A stretch of 64,000 nucleotides of DNA, from positions 1,054,001 through 1,118,000 of the forward strand of contig NZ_CP019044.1 of NCBI RefSeq assembly GCF_001953055.1, read 5' to 3'. This stretch comes from Salaquimonas pukyongi. Lineage in GTDB: Bacteria; Pseudomonadota; Alphaproteobacteria; Rhizobiales; Rhizobiaceae. Both the position numbers and the translations under genes were made by a program. Below are positions 57,268 through 64,000 of this stretch, in pieces (position 1 is the stretch's first letter; every line of letters begins with the position of its first letter). A model generated the notes under the pieces. It saw only the letters and a list, made by a program, of their open reading frames with translations. It had not been told where the DNA came from and did no database searches.

Positions 57268-57405
57268 TGTCCTTGATAGCCTGCAATCCGCCATTCCAGC
57301 CTGCCGCCCAACGGTGTTCCCGAAAAAGACGAGTTTTCGGTGTGATTGCTTTTCCTGCCGTTCGGGGAAATGATGGCGCGATGGTTCACCGGGTCAGGCA
57401 ATTGC

Positions 57406-58566
57406 ATGAAGACCGACCGAAGGACGTTTAACCATGGGCTTGCTGCTTGTGCGCTTGCTGGGTTTTCCGGTTCCGCCATGGCCGCTTCCGGCATGAGCAA
57501 CCCGATGGCGCTCGGCTTTCGCCAGCCCGAGGAAGCAGACCCCCATGAGCGCACCTTCATGCAGTGGCCGAACGCCCTTGAGGTCTACAAGAATCGGGAT
57601 GACCTTGAAGCGGTACAGGAAAAAATTGCGCTGATCGCCGATACGATCGCCCGGTATGAACCCGTCGTCATGCTGGCGGATGCCGGACTGCATGATGAAA
57701 TCGGTTATTGGCTGTCGTCAAAAGACATCGAACTGTGGGATGTGGCCACCGAAGATTTGTGGTGCCGGGATGCAGGGCCGCTGTTTCTGCTCAACGGCAG
57801 GGACGAACTTGCCGCCGCCAACCTGAACTTCAATGGCTGGGGCCAAAAGCAGAAGCACGACAGGGATGGAAGGGTGGCGCAAACCCTGCTTGAAAAAATG
57901 GGCGTGCACGAATTCAACACCGGTGTCGTGGGGGAGCCGGGCGGCATCGAATTCGACGGGGAGGGTACGTTGATCGCCCATGAATCCTCCTGGCTCAATC
58001 CGAACCGGAACAGCGCCTCCCGCGATGTGGTCACCCGGCAGCTCAAACTGGCCTATGGTGCACAAAAACTGATCTGGGCAAAGGGCGTCTATGGTCAGGA
58101 CATTACCGATTACCACATCGATGCCCTGGCGCGGTTTGTCGAACCGGGCGTGATCCTCATTCAATTGCCCGATGAAATCGATCCGGCTGATCCCTGGTCG
58201 GCAGCAGCATGGAACACATACCGGATTTTGAAGGACGCGGTGGACCATGCAGGCCGGAAATTCGAGATCGTGGTCATTCCCGAACCGCTTCAGGTTCGCT
58301 CGGCCTATCCTGATTTCGTCGCTTCCTACGTGAACTATTATCTATGCAACGGCGCCGTGATTGCCGCCGAATTCGGTGATGACAAGGCGGATGCCATTGC
58401 GGCCAAAACCCTTGGCGAACTATATCCCGGCCGCGAAATCGTCCTGCTCAACGTGGATGCCATCGGCGAAGCGGGGGGCGGCATTCATTGCGCCACCCAG
58501 CAGCAGCCCGCATCGGCAGGCATCTGGACGGGGACGATAAATACAGGCATCAGGCGCGCGCGTTAA
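57406..58566 (+). CDS. Agmatine deiminase/peptidyl-arginine deiminase family protein, Tat-exported
   Basis: The 386-residue protein has a twin-arginine signal (TDRRTFNHGLAACALAGFSGSAMA) and a penteine fold: FMQWPNA, ATEDLWCRDAGPLFLLN, GEPGGIEFDGEGTLI, DITDYHIDALARFVEPG, and the catalytic Cys in GGGIHCATQQQP. Agmatine deiminases are usually cytoplasmic; the Tat signal places this one in the periplasm. Substrate may be agmatine or another guanidine. ATG 57406 is chosen because it precedes the Tat motif; an earlier frame opening at 57346 is also possible. Confidence 0.87.
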   Translation: MKTDRRTFNHGLAACALAGFSGSAMAASGMSNPMALGFRQPEEADPHERTFMQWPNALEVYKNRDDLEAVQEKIALIADTIARYEPVVMLADAGLHDEIGYWLSSKDIELWDVATEDLWCRDAGPLFLLNGRDELAAANLNFNGWGQKQKHDRDGRVAQTLLEKMGVHEFNTGVVGEPGGIEFDGEGTLIAHESSWLNPNRNSASRDVVTRQLKLAYGAQKLIWAKGVYGQDITDYHIDALARFVEPGVILIQLPDEIDPADPWSAAAWNTYRILKDAVDHAGRKFEIVVIPEPLQVRSAYPDFVASYVNYYLCNGAVIAAEFGDDKADAIAAKTLGELYPGREIVLLNVDAIGEAGGGIHCATQQQPASAGIWTGTINTGIRRAR

Positions 58567-58611
58567 GTGAAACGTGCGCGCTTGCGGCGGATGGCCGGTT
58601 TAAGCATAGAC

Positions 58612-58640
58612 TTGCATGAGCGTACGCAATAACGTACATT
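58612..58640 (+). promoter_or_regulatory. Promoter/operator of yefM-yoeB
   Basis: TTGCAT (58612) and TACATT (58635) make a plausible promoter with 17-base spacing. Two GTAC-core sites, CGTACG and CGTACA (58621-58626 and 58633-58638), are 12 bases centre to centre, the same spacing as the TGTACA cores of the E. coli yefM operator. YefM binding is inferred from that similarity. Confidence 0.55.
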
Positions 58641-58646
58641 GCTGCC

Positions 58647-58901
58647 ATGAACAGCACCTCGATCACAGAATTGCGCAAGCGCCTCGCCGAGATGGTTGAC
58701 CGGGTAACCGGCGATCATGAACCGCTTCTCATTACCCGGGAAGGCGGCAAGCCTTCAGCCGTGCTGATGTCGCTTGAGGATTTCGCTTCTTATGAAGAAA
58801 CTCAATATTTGCTGAAGTCGCCTGAAAATGCCCGCCGCCTCGCTGAAAGCATCGGAGGGCTTTCGAAAGGCGAAGGCGAAGTACGCGAATTGGCCGAGTA
58901 G
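58647..58901 (+). CDS. yefM: Antitoxin of the YefM family (Phd/YefM)
   Basis: The 84-residue protein begins MNSTSITELRKRLAEMVDRV and has LLITREGGKPSAVLMSLEDFASYEETQYLLKSPENARRL, the Phd/YefM antitoxin fold. It neutralises YoeB and represses the pair. The C-terminal Glu-rich tail (EGEVRELAE) is the usual toxin-binding part. yoeB starts 6 bases after the stop. Confidence 0.95.
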   Translation: MNSTSITELRKRLAEMVDRVTGDHEPLLITREGGKPSAVLMSLEDFASYEETQYLLKSPENARRLAESIGGLSKGEGEVRELAE

Positions 58902-58906
58902 GCCAG

Positions 58907-59161
58907 GTGCAGATTGTCTTCAGCCCGCAGGCTTGGGAAGACTATCTTTATTGGCAGTCGAAAGACCGCAAGCGTCTTGAGCGCATCAATGCCCTTATCC
59001 GTGAATGTACCAGGACGCCCTACAGGGGGACCGGCAAGCCGGAGCCCTTGCGCGGCCCTCTGAGCGGCTGGTGGTCGCGCCGCATCGACCGCGAACACCG
59101 GCTGGTCTATCGTGCGGAAAAGGACGATTTGCTGATTGCCCAATGCCGCTATCACTATTGA
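58907..59161 (+). CDS. yoeB: YoeB toxin, ribosome-dependent mRNA endonuclease
   Basis: The 84-residue product starts at GTG 58907 and shows FSPQAWEDYLYWQSKDRKRLERIN, GKPEPLRGPLSGWWSRRIDREHRLVYR and the C-terminal CRYHY, containing the Glu, Arg, His and Tyr residues of the YoeB active site. YoeB cleaves mRNA in the ribosome A site. It appears intact, so the pair is probably functional. Confidence 0.95.
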   Translation: MQIVFSPQAWEDYLYWQSKDRKRLERINALIRECTRTPYRGTGKPEPLRGPLSGWWSRRIDREHRLVYRAEKDDLLIAQCRYHY

Positions 59162-59180
59162 GGTTCGCGCGCTCCCGGCC

Positions 59181-59492
59181 CTACATCTCCATGGCTTCGG
59201 CCACTTCCACGGTTCCCCCGGCGTCCAGAATGGGGCAGCCTTTGGCGATATCACAGGCAGCACCGATATCGGCCGCGTTGACCAGCGAATAGCCGGAAAG
59301 GGGGTTCGACCCGCCATTGTCCTCAACGCCCGATGCGGTGACGGTCTTCGACATGCCTACCGGATTGCCCCCATCGGCAACGGCATCGCCCAGCCCGCCC
59401 AGCCAGCTTTCCCAGGCGGCCATGACCTTGGCGCCCTCTTCTTGCGTCTCCGGCATTTTGCCCCCGTGATAGGCGAATACGAATTTGGGCAT
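59181..59492 (-). CDS. YCII-related domain protein
   Basis: The 103-residue protein has the YCII/DGPF-type small fold: KFVFAYHGGKMPETQEEGAKVMAAWESWLGGL, DGGNPVGMSKTV, LSGYSLVNAADIGAAC, KGCPILDAGGTVEVAEAME. Function unknown. This fold often accompanies sigma factors of the ECF41 or related type or SRPBCC proteins; here an SRPBCC/ArsR pair lies just upstream, 57 bases away. Confidence 0.85.
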   Translation of the reverse strand: MPKFVFAYHGGKMPETQEEGAKVMAAWESWLGGLGDAVADGGNPVGMSKTVTASGVEDNGGSNPLSGYSLVNAADIGAACDIAKGCPILDAGGTVEVAEAMEM

Positions 59493-59549
59493 GCTCTCCT
59501 CCTTCAGTTCGGGTTGGGTATTTACTTGTTGCAGTTCAGTTTGTGCAGT

Positions 59550-59978
59550 TCAGGCCATGCGTTCCAGCTTTTTCAGTGCCGAGGTCCAGCCCATATTGTG
59601 GTTGGTGGCGCTTTCCTCATCGGCAAGGCCGCTGTGAAGCAGTGTGAACACGCTGCCTCCGGCGCCGTCCGCTGTAACCTCAAAGCGCACGGTGCTTTCG
59701 TGCCCGCGCTCGTCGTTTTCGTCGTGCCAGCCCCAGGTGAACTCCACCGCCTTTGGCGGGTCCACGGCAATGACCTTTCCGGAAACCTTGTAGCGCTTTC
59801 CCTCGGCATTCACCATCACCGACCACCACGGGCCGGGCCTGGTGAAATCCATCTCGTATTCCGGAACGCCCATGCCTTCCGGTCCCCACCATTCCAGCAG
59901 GTGCTCGGTACGGGTCACGTAGTTGAACACCGTTTCCGGGTCACGGGCAAATTTGCGTTCAATCCTCAGATCGGTCAT
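59550..59978 (-). CDS. SRPBCC/AHSA1-family protein
   Basis: The 142-residue protein begins TDLRIERKFARDPETVFNYVT and has LEWWGPEGMGVPEYEMDF, VKGVIAVDPPKAVEFTWGWHDE-like strands, and NHNMGWTSALKKLERM. This START-like fold binds hydrophobic ligands. It overlaps the ArsR gene by four bases (ATGA), a recurring toxin-like or stress pair in bacteria; the ligand is unknown. Confidence 0.9.
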   Translation of the reverse strand: MTDLRIERKFARDPETVFNYVTRTEHLLEWWGPEGMGVPEYEMDFTRPGPWWSVMVNAEGKRYKVSGKVIAVDPPKAVEFTWGWHDENDERGHESTVRFEVTADGAGGSVFTLLHSGLADEESATNHNMGWTSALKKLERMA

Positions 59979-60301
59979 TTGCGCTGTACCTCTCTCATTA
60001 TTGCGGCTTCCAGCCGGTCAAGGCTGGCTTCCCAGAACTCCCGGTGGCTCATCGTCCAGGCGCTGATCGCCTGCACGGCTTCCGGGCGAACGGAGTAAAA
60101 CCGCCGCTGCTTTTCAATTCTCCGATCAACAATTCCCGCCTGCCGCAGCACCTTCAGGTGCCGCGAAATGGCCGGCGGGGAAACCGAAGCGCTGTCCTGA
60201 AGATCTCCAGCGCTCAATTCCCCCTCGCCAAGCAGGCGCTCGACAATGGCAAACCGGACAGGATCGCCCAGAGCCGAAAACGTGCTGACAAGTTGCTGCA
60301 T
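59975..60301 (-). CDS. ArsR-family transcriptional regulator
   Basis: The 108-residue protein has an ArsR winged helix (STFSALGDPVRFAIVERLLGEGELSAGDL, then SPPAISRHLKVLRQAGIVDRRIEKQRRFYSV). The classical metal-binding CVC site in the recognition-helix area is absent, so it is probably not a metal sensor. It heads ArsR-SRPBCC(-YCII) and has a palindromic operator before its start. Confidence 0.92.
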   Translation of the reverse strand: MQQLVSTFSALGDPVRFAIVERLLGEGELSAGDLQDSASVSPPAISRHLKVLRQAGIVDRRIEKQRRFYSVRPEAVQAISAWTMSHREFWEASLDRLEAAIMREVQRK

Positions 60302-60315
60302 TCTTTATTCCCATA

Positions 60316-60331
60316 TTTGTTAATTAACAAA
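60316..60331. promoter_or_regulatory. Palindromic operator before the ArsR gene
   Basis: TTTGTTAATTAACAAA is a perfect 16-base palindrome, 14 bases upstream of the arsR start in an A/T-rich interval, the position expected for autoregulation. Confidence 0.65.
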
Positions 60332-60383
60332 CATGTTAATCAAGGAATGTCAACCGGCCATTGCTTCGTCTTGCAAAAAAGAA

Positions 60384-61151
60384 CTAGCGAAACGCCTTTG
60401 CCTGGGTGCCATAAAGACAGCGTGGGAAATAGGGGAACTCGGCCGTGGCAAAGTAGACATACTTGCCGTTCAGCATGCCGCCATTACAGGCATCCAGCGT
60501 GCCGCTGCCGCCTGTATATTGATAGTCTTCCACGAAAGAGCCATCATAGCGGCCACCTGGGTTGCCTCCGCCGGAGGGCCGTTTTCCGGGTTTAAGCCTG
60601 TAGCCGGATTTCACTCGCCCGCCCGCATGGTGGATTTCAAAGCCGTCCGCTGCATAGCCGATCAGCGTTCCCTGTTTTGCAGCACCAAGGCCCGATGGCA
60701 TGCCGTGATAATGGTACAGGCCGCGACGGTCCACATGCGCCTTGTTTTGATCAAGCCCGAATTTGTTGCCGGGACCCATCGGTTCGAGCCGCCAGCCTGA
60801 AGCACAGTTGCGCGAAAAGCCGCGCGGGCTCGACGGGTCCCAGCAATCGGCGGCCTCTGGCCGGATCATCACACCGTTCAGTGCTATGCCGATTCCGCCA
60901 CGGTCGATCCAGCGCGGCTGCGATGCCTTCTTGGGATTGGAGGGAACGCAGACGCGAATACGCTGGGCGGACACCGCATGGGGATTGCCGCGGTTGGGAA
61001 ACCGGCCCATGGCGTGGTTGGGCAAGCCGTTGGAAGCAATACAGATCTGACCGGCATTTTTCGATATCCGTGCATTGTTGGCGGCAATGCTGGCGGTAGC
61101 GGAGGCAGCGCACAGTGCGGTTGCCAGGATCAGGGTTGTTTTGTGTCGCAT
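60384..61151 (-). CDS. Exported YHYH-domain protein
   Basis: The 255-residue protein has a signal peptide (RHKTTLILATALCAASATASIAA) and the YHYH motif in DRRGLYHYHGMP, followed by IGYAADGFEIH and ACNGGMLNGKYVYFATAEFPYFPRCLYG. The family is secreted and of unknown function; calcium or chitin-related roles are only suggestions. ATG 61151 (GGGATGA upstream) is preferred; ATG 61160 is also possible. Confidence 0.87.
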   Translation of the reverse strand: MRHKTTLILATALCAASATASIAANNARISKNAGQICIASNGLPNHAMGRFPNRGNPHAVSAQRIRVCVPSNPKKASQPRWIDRGGIGIALNGVMIRPEAADCWDPSSPRGFSRNCASGWRLEPMGPGNKFGLDQNKAHVDRRGLYHYHGMPSGLGAAKQGTLIGYAADGFEIHHAGGRVKSGYRLKPGKRPSGGGNPGGRYDGSFVEDYQYTGGSGTLDACNGGMLNGKYVYFATAEFPYFPRCLYGTQAKAFR

Positions 61152-61274
61152 GAAAATCATCCCGTTTGCGTGTTGACTGCCCCGCCGCGAGAATGGAGAA
61201 CCCCACATGACCGGAAGATTACCGGCGAATGAATTTCATGTCATGAAAGGGTGGCGAATGATCGGGGTATGGTC

Positions 61275-61445
61275 ATGAACGACGCGTTCTTCGTGAAATT
61301 GGGCTGGTGGCTTTTCGTCGTTTCCGCCTGTTTCTTCATCTGGGCAGCCTGGCGGGCAGGCGACGGTGTGGCACTGGCGGGAGCTTTCGCCTTTCTGGCC
61401 GCCAACATCGCCTTCATGATCCCCGTCTACTGGCATCGCAAATAG
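61275..61445 (+). CDS. Small two-helix membrane protein, function unknown
   Basis: The 56-residue protein (ATG 61275, CGGGG seven bases upstream; ATG 61269 also possible) consists of two membrane helices (FVKLGWWLFVVSACFFIWAAWRAG and LAGAFAFLAANIAFMIPVYWHRK). I do not recognise it. It precedes the GST gene by nine bases and may be co-transcribed. Confidence 0.65.
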   Translation: MNDAFFVKLGWWLFVVSACFFIWAAWRAGDGVALAGAFAFLAANIAFMIPVYWHRK

Positions 61446-61454
61446 GGACCTTTC

Positions 61455-62093
61455 ATGCGGCTTTTTATCGGCAACAAGAACTATTCCTCATGGTCGTTGC
61501 GGCCATGGATCGCCATGAAGGCAAAGGGCATCGAATTTGAGGAGGTGCTCGTTCCCTTCGACGATGAAGGCGGCAATCCTGAGTTCAGGGAGTTCTCGCC
61601 GAGCGGCAAGGTGCCGACCCTCGTGGATGGCGATCTGACCATCTGGGAATCCCTTGCCATTTTGGAATATCTTTCAGACCGCTTCCCCGACAAGGCCCTC
61701 TGGCCGCAGGATATCGCCGTGCGGGCCAGAGCCCGGGCCGTGGCAAACGAAATGCATGGCGGTTTTGGCGGCTTGCGGTCGCAATGCCCGATGAACATGC
61801 GCCGTAAAGTGCGCGCCATCGGCGTAACCGGTGCCGTGCGCCGGGATGTCGCCCGCATCGAAACGCTCTGGGACGGCTGCCTTGCAGCCTCGGGCGGGCC
61901 GTTCCTGTTTGGCGAATTCTGCAATGCCGATGCCATGTTCGCGCCGGTGGTCAACCGATTGGAAACATACGCACTGTCGGACCATGAGGCCGTTGCGGCC
62001 TATACCGGCGCCATGAAGGCACTGCCTGCCTGGATCGAATGGGAAAGGGCGGCGATTGCCGAACCCTGGATCGTGCCCGCCGACGAAGCCTGA
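61455..62093 (+). CDS. Glutathione S-transferase family protein
   Basis: The 212-residue protein has an N-terminal thioredoxin-like domain starting MRLFIGNKNYSSWSLRPWIAMKAKGIEFEEV, with PSGKVPTLVDGDLTIWESLAILEYLSDRF (glutathione contacts at Val-Pro and Glu-Ser) and a helical C-terminal domain. NKNYSSWSLRPW matches a bacterial GST subgroup of unknown substrate. SD GGGACC lies before ATG 61455. Confidence 0.9.
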   Translation: MRLFIGNKNYSSWSLRPWIAMKAKGIEFEEVLVPFDDEGGNPEFREFSPSGKVPTLVDGDLTIWESLAILEYLSDRFPDKALWPQDIAVRARARAVANEMHGGFGGLRSQCPMNMRRKVRAIGVTGAVRRDVARIETLWDGCLAASGGPFLFGEFCNADAMFAPVVNRLETYALSDHEAVAAYTGAMKALPAWIEWERAAIAEPWIVPADEA

Positions 62094-62120
62094 ACGGGCC
62101 TCAACGCCACCCTGTCCGCC

Positions 62121-63014
62121 TCATGCCGGCAGCTCGACTTGCTTGACCCGCGGCCCCGGTCTGCGCAGTTTCCACAGCGTGTGGCCGGCAATGGCGGCCA
62201 GCACGATCGCCCCGCCGGCCATCGTTTCCCGGGTCATTTTTTCGCCGAAGAACCACCAGACCCAAAGTGGCGCGAGGACGGTTTCCAGCAGATAGAAGAT
62301 CGCCGCCTGCGGCGCGGGAATAAAGCGCGGCGCCATGGCAAGGCAGATGGCGGCAATGGGCACCAGCAGGGCGCCATTGACGATCAGCCAGCCCCAGCTT
62401 TCCGGCGGGCTGTAATGGGTGATCACCATCGGCAGGACATAGGCAGCGGAAATCAATCCGCCAAGTCCCGGCGCGAGCGACATGTCGGCGCCCGACTTTC
62501 GTGACAATGTCAGGGCCAGCGCCAGGGTGACGGCAGCTCCCAGCGCGAAGAAATCGCCAAACCAGGTGCCGGCCTGCAACCCGCCGCCGACAATGATCGC
62601 CACCCCGGCCATGGTCGCGGCAATGGCGATCCAGGTCGAGAGCTTCGGCTTTTCCCCGATCAGCCACCACGACAGCACCGCCGCCAGCAGCGGGTTGAAG
62701 GCCAGGATGAAAACCAGATTGGCAGCGGACGTATTGAACACGCTGGTGGTAAAACAGATTTGCGAAAGGCCGTAGATGATGCCGACCTGGACCCAGGTGA
62801 TGTTGGCGAAGGGGTTTTGCGGCGTGCCGTGGAAACGGCGGAAGTAGCGCCAAATGACAAGGTAAAGCGGCAGAGGCACCAGGGAGCGTGCGGCCAGCAG
62901 CAGCCACGGATCGGTGCCGGCTGCGCGGATCACCGGCACGTCGAAGGAAATGACCAGCCCGCCGACAAGGCCGAGCAGAATGCCCGCCGTCTGATAGGTC
63001 CTGATCGCCGTCAT
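62121..63014 (-). CDS. EamA/DMT-superfamily permease
   Basis: The 297-residue inner-membrane protein has ten helices in two EamA repeats (GILLGLVGGLVISFDVP and GDFFALGAAVTLALALTLS as the repeat starts) and the AAIFYLLETVLAPLWVWWFFGEKMTRETMAGGAIVL end segment. DMT carriers export metabolites or amino acids; the substrate is unknown. It runs against the GST gene, 27 bases between stops. Confidence 0.9.
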   Translation of the reverse strand: MTAIRTYQTAGILLGLVGGLVISFDVPVIRAAGTDPWLLLAARSLVPLPLYLVIWRYFRRFHGTPQNPFANITWVQVGIIYGLSQICFTTSVFNTSAANLVFILAFNPLLAAVLSWWLIGEKPKLSTWIAIAATMAGVAIIVGGGLQAGTWFGDFFALGAAVTLALALTLSRKSGADMSLAPGLGGLISAAYVLPMVITHYSPPESWGWLIVNGALLVPIAAICLAMAPRFIPAPQAAIFYLLETVLAPLWVWWFFGEKMTRETMAGGAIVLAAIAGHTLWKLRRPGPRVKQVELPA

Positions 63015-63132
63015 GAATTGCCTGCCGTCCGTTCGAAAAGAAGACTGGCTTTACACGCAATCGCCTGCGGGTTCCAGCATGCTGAAGGGCAATCGCGGAG
63101 AGAAAACGGGGCTCAGCACAGGGAAGGGTGGT

Positions 63133-63885
63133 TCAGCCTTTTTCAGCCATCCGCCACCCGTTCATCGTCAGGTGCTCCTGCGGCATGAAGCGGGTCTTGT
63201 AGTCCATCTTCGGCGAACCTTCCACCCAGTAGCCGAGATAGACGTAGGGCAGGCCGCGCTTGCGCGCGCGCTGGATATGATCCTGGATCATGAACGTGCC
63301 AAGGCTGCGGTCCGATTCGAAGGGATCGAAAAAGCTGTAGACCATGGACAGCCCGTTCGACAGGATGTCGGTCAGCGCCACGGCGACGAGCTGGCCTTCC
63401 TGCCGGCCGGTAATGCCGTCATCGGGCAACCGCTTCCGGTACTCGATCAGCATGGTATTGACGTGGGTATCCTCCACCATCATGGCATAGTCGAGCGCCG
63501 TCATGTCGACCATGCCGCCGTCCCAGTGGCGGGCGTCGAGATAGGCACGGAATACCGAAAACTGCTCGGATGTGGGTGCTGGCGGCAGTTCCCGGCTGAT
63601 GATGTCCTTGTTTCTTGCCTGATTGCGTCTCAGGCTGCGGCCGGCCTTGTGGGAATCGACAAGCACCCGTGTGGAAACACAGGCCCTGCAGCCCTCGCAG
63701 GCGGGCCGGTAGGCGATGTTCTGTGACCGGCGGAAGCCGCCATGGGTCAGCATGTCGTTTACCTGTCCGGCCTTCTCGCCAACCAGATGGGTAAAGACCT
63801 TGCGCTCCTGCCGGCCCGGCAAATACGGGCAGGGCTGCGGCGCAGTCAGGTAAAACTGGGGAGTGTCAAGCGAGTGCTTCGTCAT
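63133..63885 (-). CDS. bpt: Arginyl/leucyl-tRNA-protein transferase Bpt
   Basis: Bpt adds Leu to the N-terminus of proteins with acidic ends, marking them for the ClpS/ClpAP N-end rule path. The 250-residue protein has [24 protein letters not shown], the metal/Cys segment [30 protein letters not shown] and [25 protein letters not shown]. Length and motifs are standard for the ATE-type bacterial enzyme. ATG 63885 overlaps the stop of the upstream permease. Confidence 0.95.
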   Translation of the reverse strand: MTKHSLDTPQFYLTAPQPCPYLPGRQERKVFTHLVGEKAGQVNDMLTHGGFRRSQNIAYRPACEGCRACVSTRVLVDSHKAGRSLRRNQARNKDIISRELPPAPTSEQFSVFRAYLDARHWDGGMVDMTALDYAMMVEDTHVNTMLIEYRKRLPDDGITGRQEGQLVAVALTDILSNGLSMVYSFFDPFESDRSLGTFMIQDHIQRARKRGLPYVYLGYWVEGSPKMDYKTRFMPQEHLTMNGWRMAEKG

Positions 63886-64000
63886 AGTCCGTAGTACCAG
63901 GGCCCGACGAAAGAGTAGGTGAGCCACATCAAAATGACAAGCGGTGTCCCCGCCTTGATGAAATCGGAAAACCGGTAGTGGCCGGGGCCCATGACGAGCA
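63882..64000 (-). CDS. C-terminal end of an SLC13-type permease, truncated by the window
   Basis: The frame reading into the window edge ends [17 protein letters not shown], then a hydrophobic helix and PWYYGL-stop. [10 protein letters not shown]-x-G-P resembles the terminal helix region of SLC13/DASS permeases (compare LGPGGYKFGDYWRMGLP in the complete SLC13 gene at 20344). The TGA overlaps the bpt ATG, so the two are coupled. Only about 39 residues are visible; the assignment rests on that similarity. Confidence 0.6.
   Translation of the reverse strand, partial: LVMGPGHYRFSDFIKAGTPLVILMWLTYSFVGPWYYGL

Noticed and set aside
1-64000. CRISPR arrays, tRNA or rRNA genes, complete insertion sequences.
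   Set aside because: No regularly spaced direct repeats, no tRNA cloverleaf I could recognise by eye, and no transposase were seen; a tRNA scan would be the decisive test.

Overview
The window is about 64 kb of GC-rich chromosomal DNA from an alphaproteobacterium. Gene content and order point to the Hyphomicrobiales (Rhizobiales), probably a relative of the Phyllobacteriaceae/Hoeflea/Ahrensia type. The main evidence is the syntenic runs yicC-gmk / rsmA-pdxA-surA-lptD-lptG-lptF / pepA-holC, uvrC-pgsA-moaD-moaE, and purN-purM / AI-2E permease-hdaA-ppk-ppx / rnd, plus an Omp25/31-type porin, a bacterial Bpt aminoacyl transferase and an HdaA with an N-terminal clamp-binding motif. I see no rRNA, tRNA, prophage, complete insertion sequence or CRISPR array.

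Layout. 1-9.5 kb: end of yicC and gmk on the + strand, converging on a tightly coupled minus-strand operon lptF-lptG-lptD-surA-pdxA-rsmA (LPS export, outer-membrane biogenesis, PLP synthesis, rRNA dimethylation). gmk carries an apparent one-base deletion inside its P-loop. 9.5-13.2 kb: a regulatory region with two CtrA-like boxes, then pepA, holC, a methyltransferase and a membrane protein of unknown function. 13.2-20.3 kb: an ABC-F ATPase, a secreted SH3/DUF4189 protein, a small inverted-repeat element, DinB and GST proteins, ndk, a GNAT and an iodotyrosine-deiodinase-like nitroreductase. 20.3-29.2 kb: an SLC13 permease, a LysE exporter, moaE-moaD-pgsA-uvrC, a patatin lipoprotein, a pteridine-reductase-like SDR and a Na+/Ca2+ exchanger. 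29.2-36 kb: a porin, an AIM24-like protein, a secreted cysteine protein, RidA, GNAT, RlmJ and purMN. 36-48 kb: AI-2E permease, hdaA, ppk-ppx, rnd, a methyltransferase, an MFS transporter and aspS. 48-56 kb: a hydrolase, an FAD oxidoreductase and an MFS transporter in series, an orphan 562-residue periplasmic protein, and parC. 56-64 kb is the most accessory part: a mini mer operon (merR, merF, a GDCCVxC protein), a Tat-exported agmatine-deiminase-family protein, a yefM-yoeB toxin-antitoxin pair, an ArsR/SRPBCC pair, a YHYH protein, a GST, an EamA transporter, bpt, and the tail of another permease.

Most of the window is core housekeeping DNA. The less ordinary signals are the minimal mercury-type operon with a 19-bp-spacer MerR promoter, the gmk frameshift, the 314-bp inverted-repeat element overlapping a stop codon, the paired CtrA-like boxes before pepA, the decayed GIY-YIG gene end, and a few orphan exported proteins. 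I did not find a convincing wholly new multi-gene system. Assignments are by reading the sequence; no database search was run.
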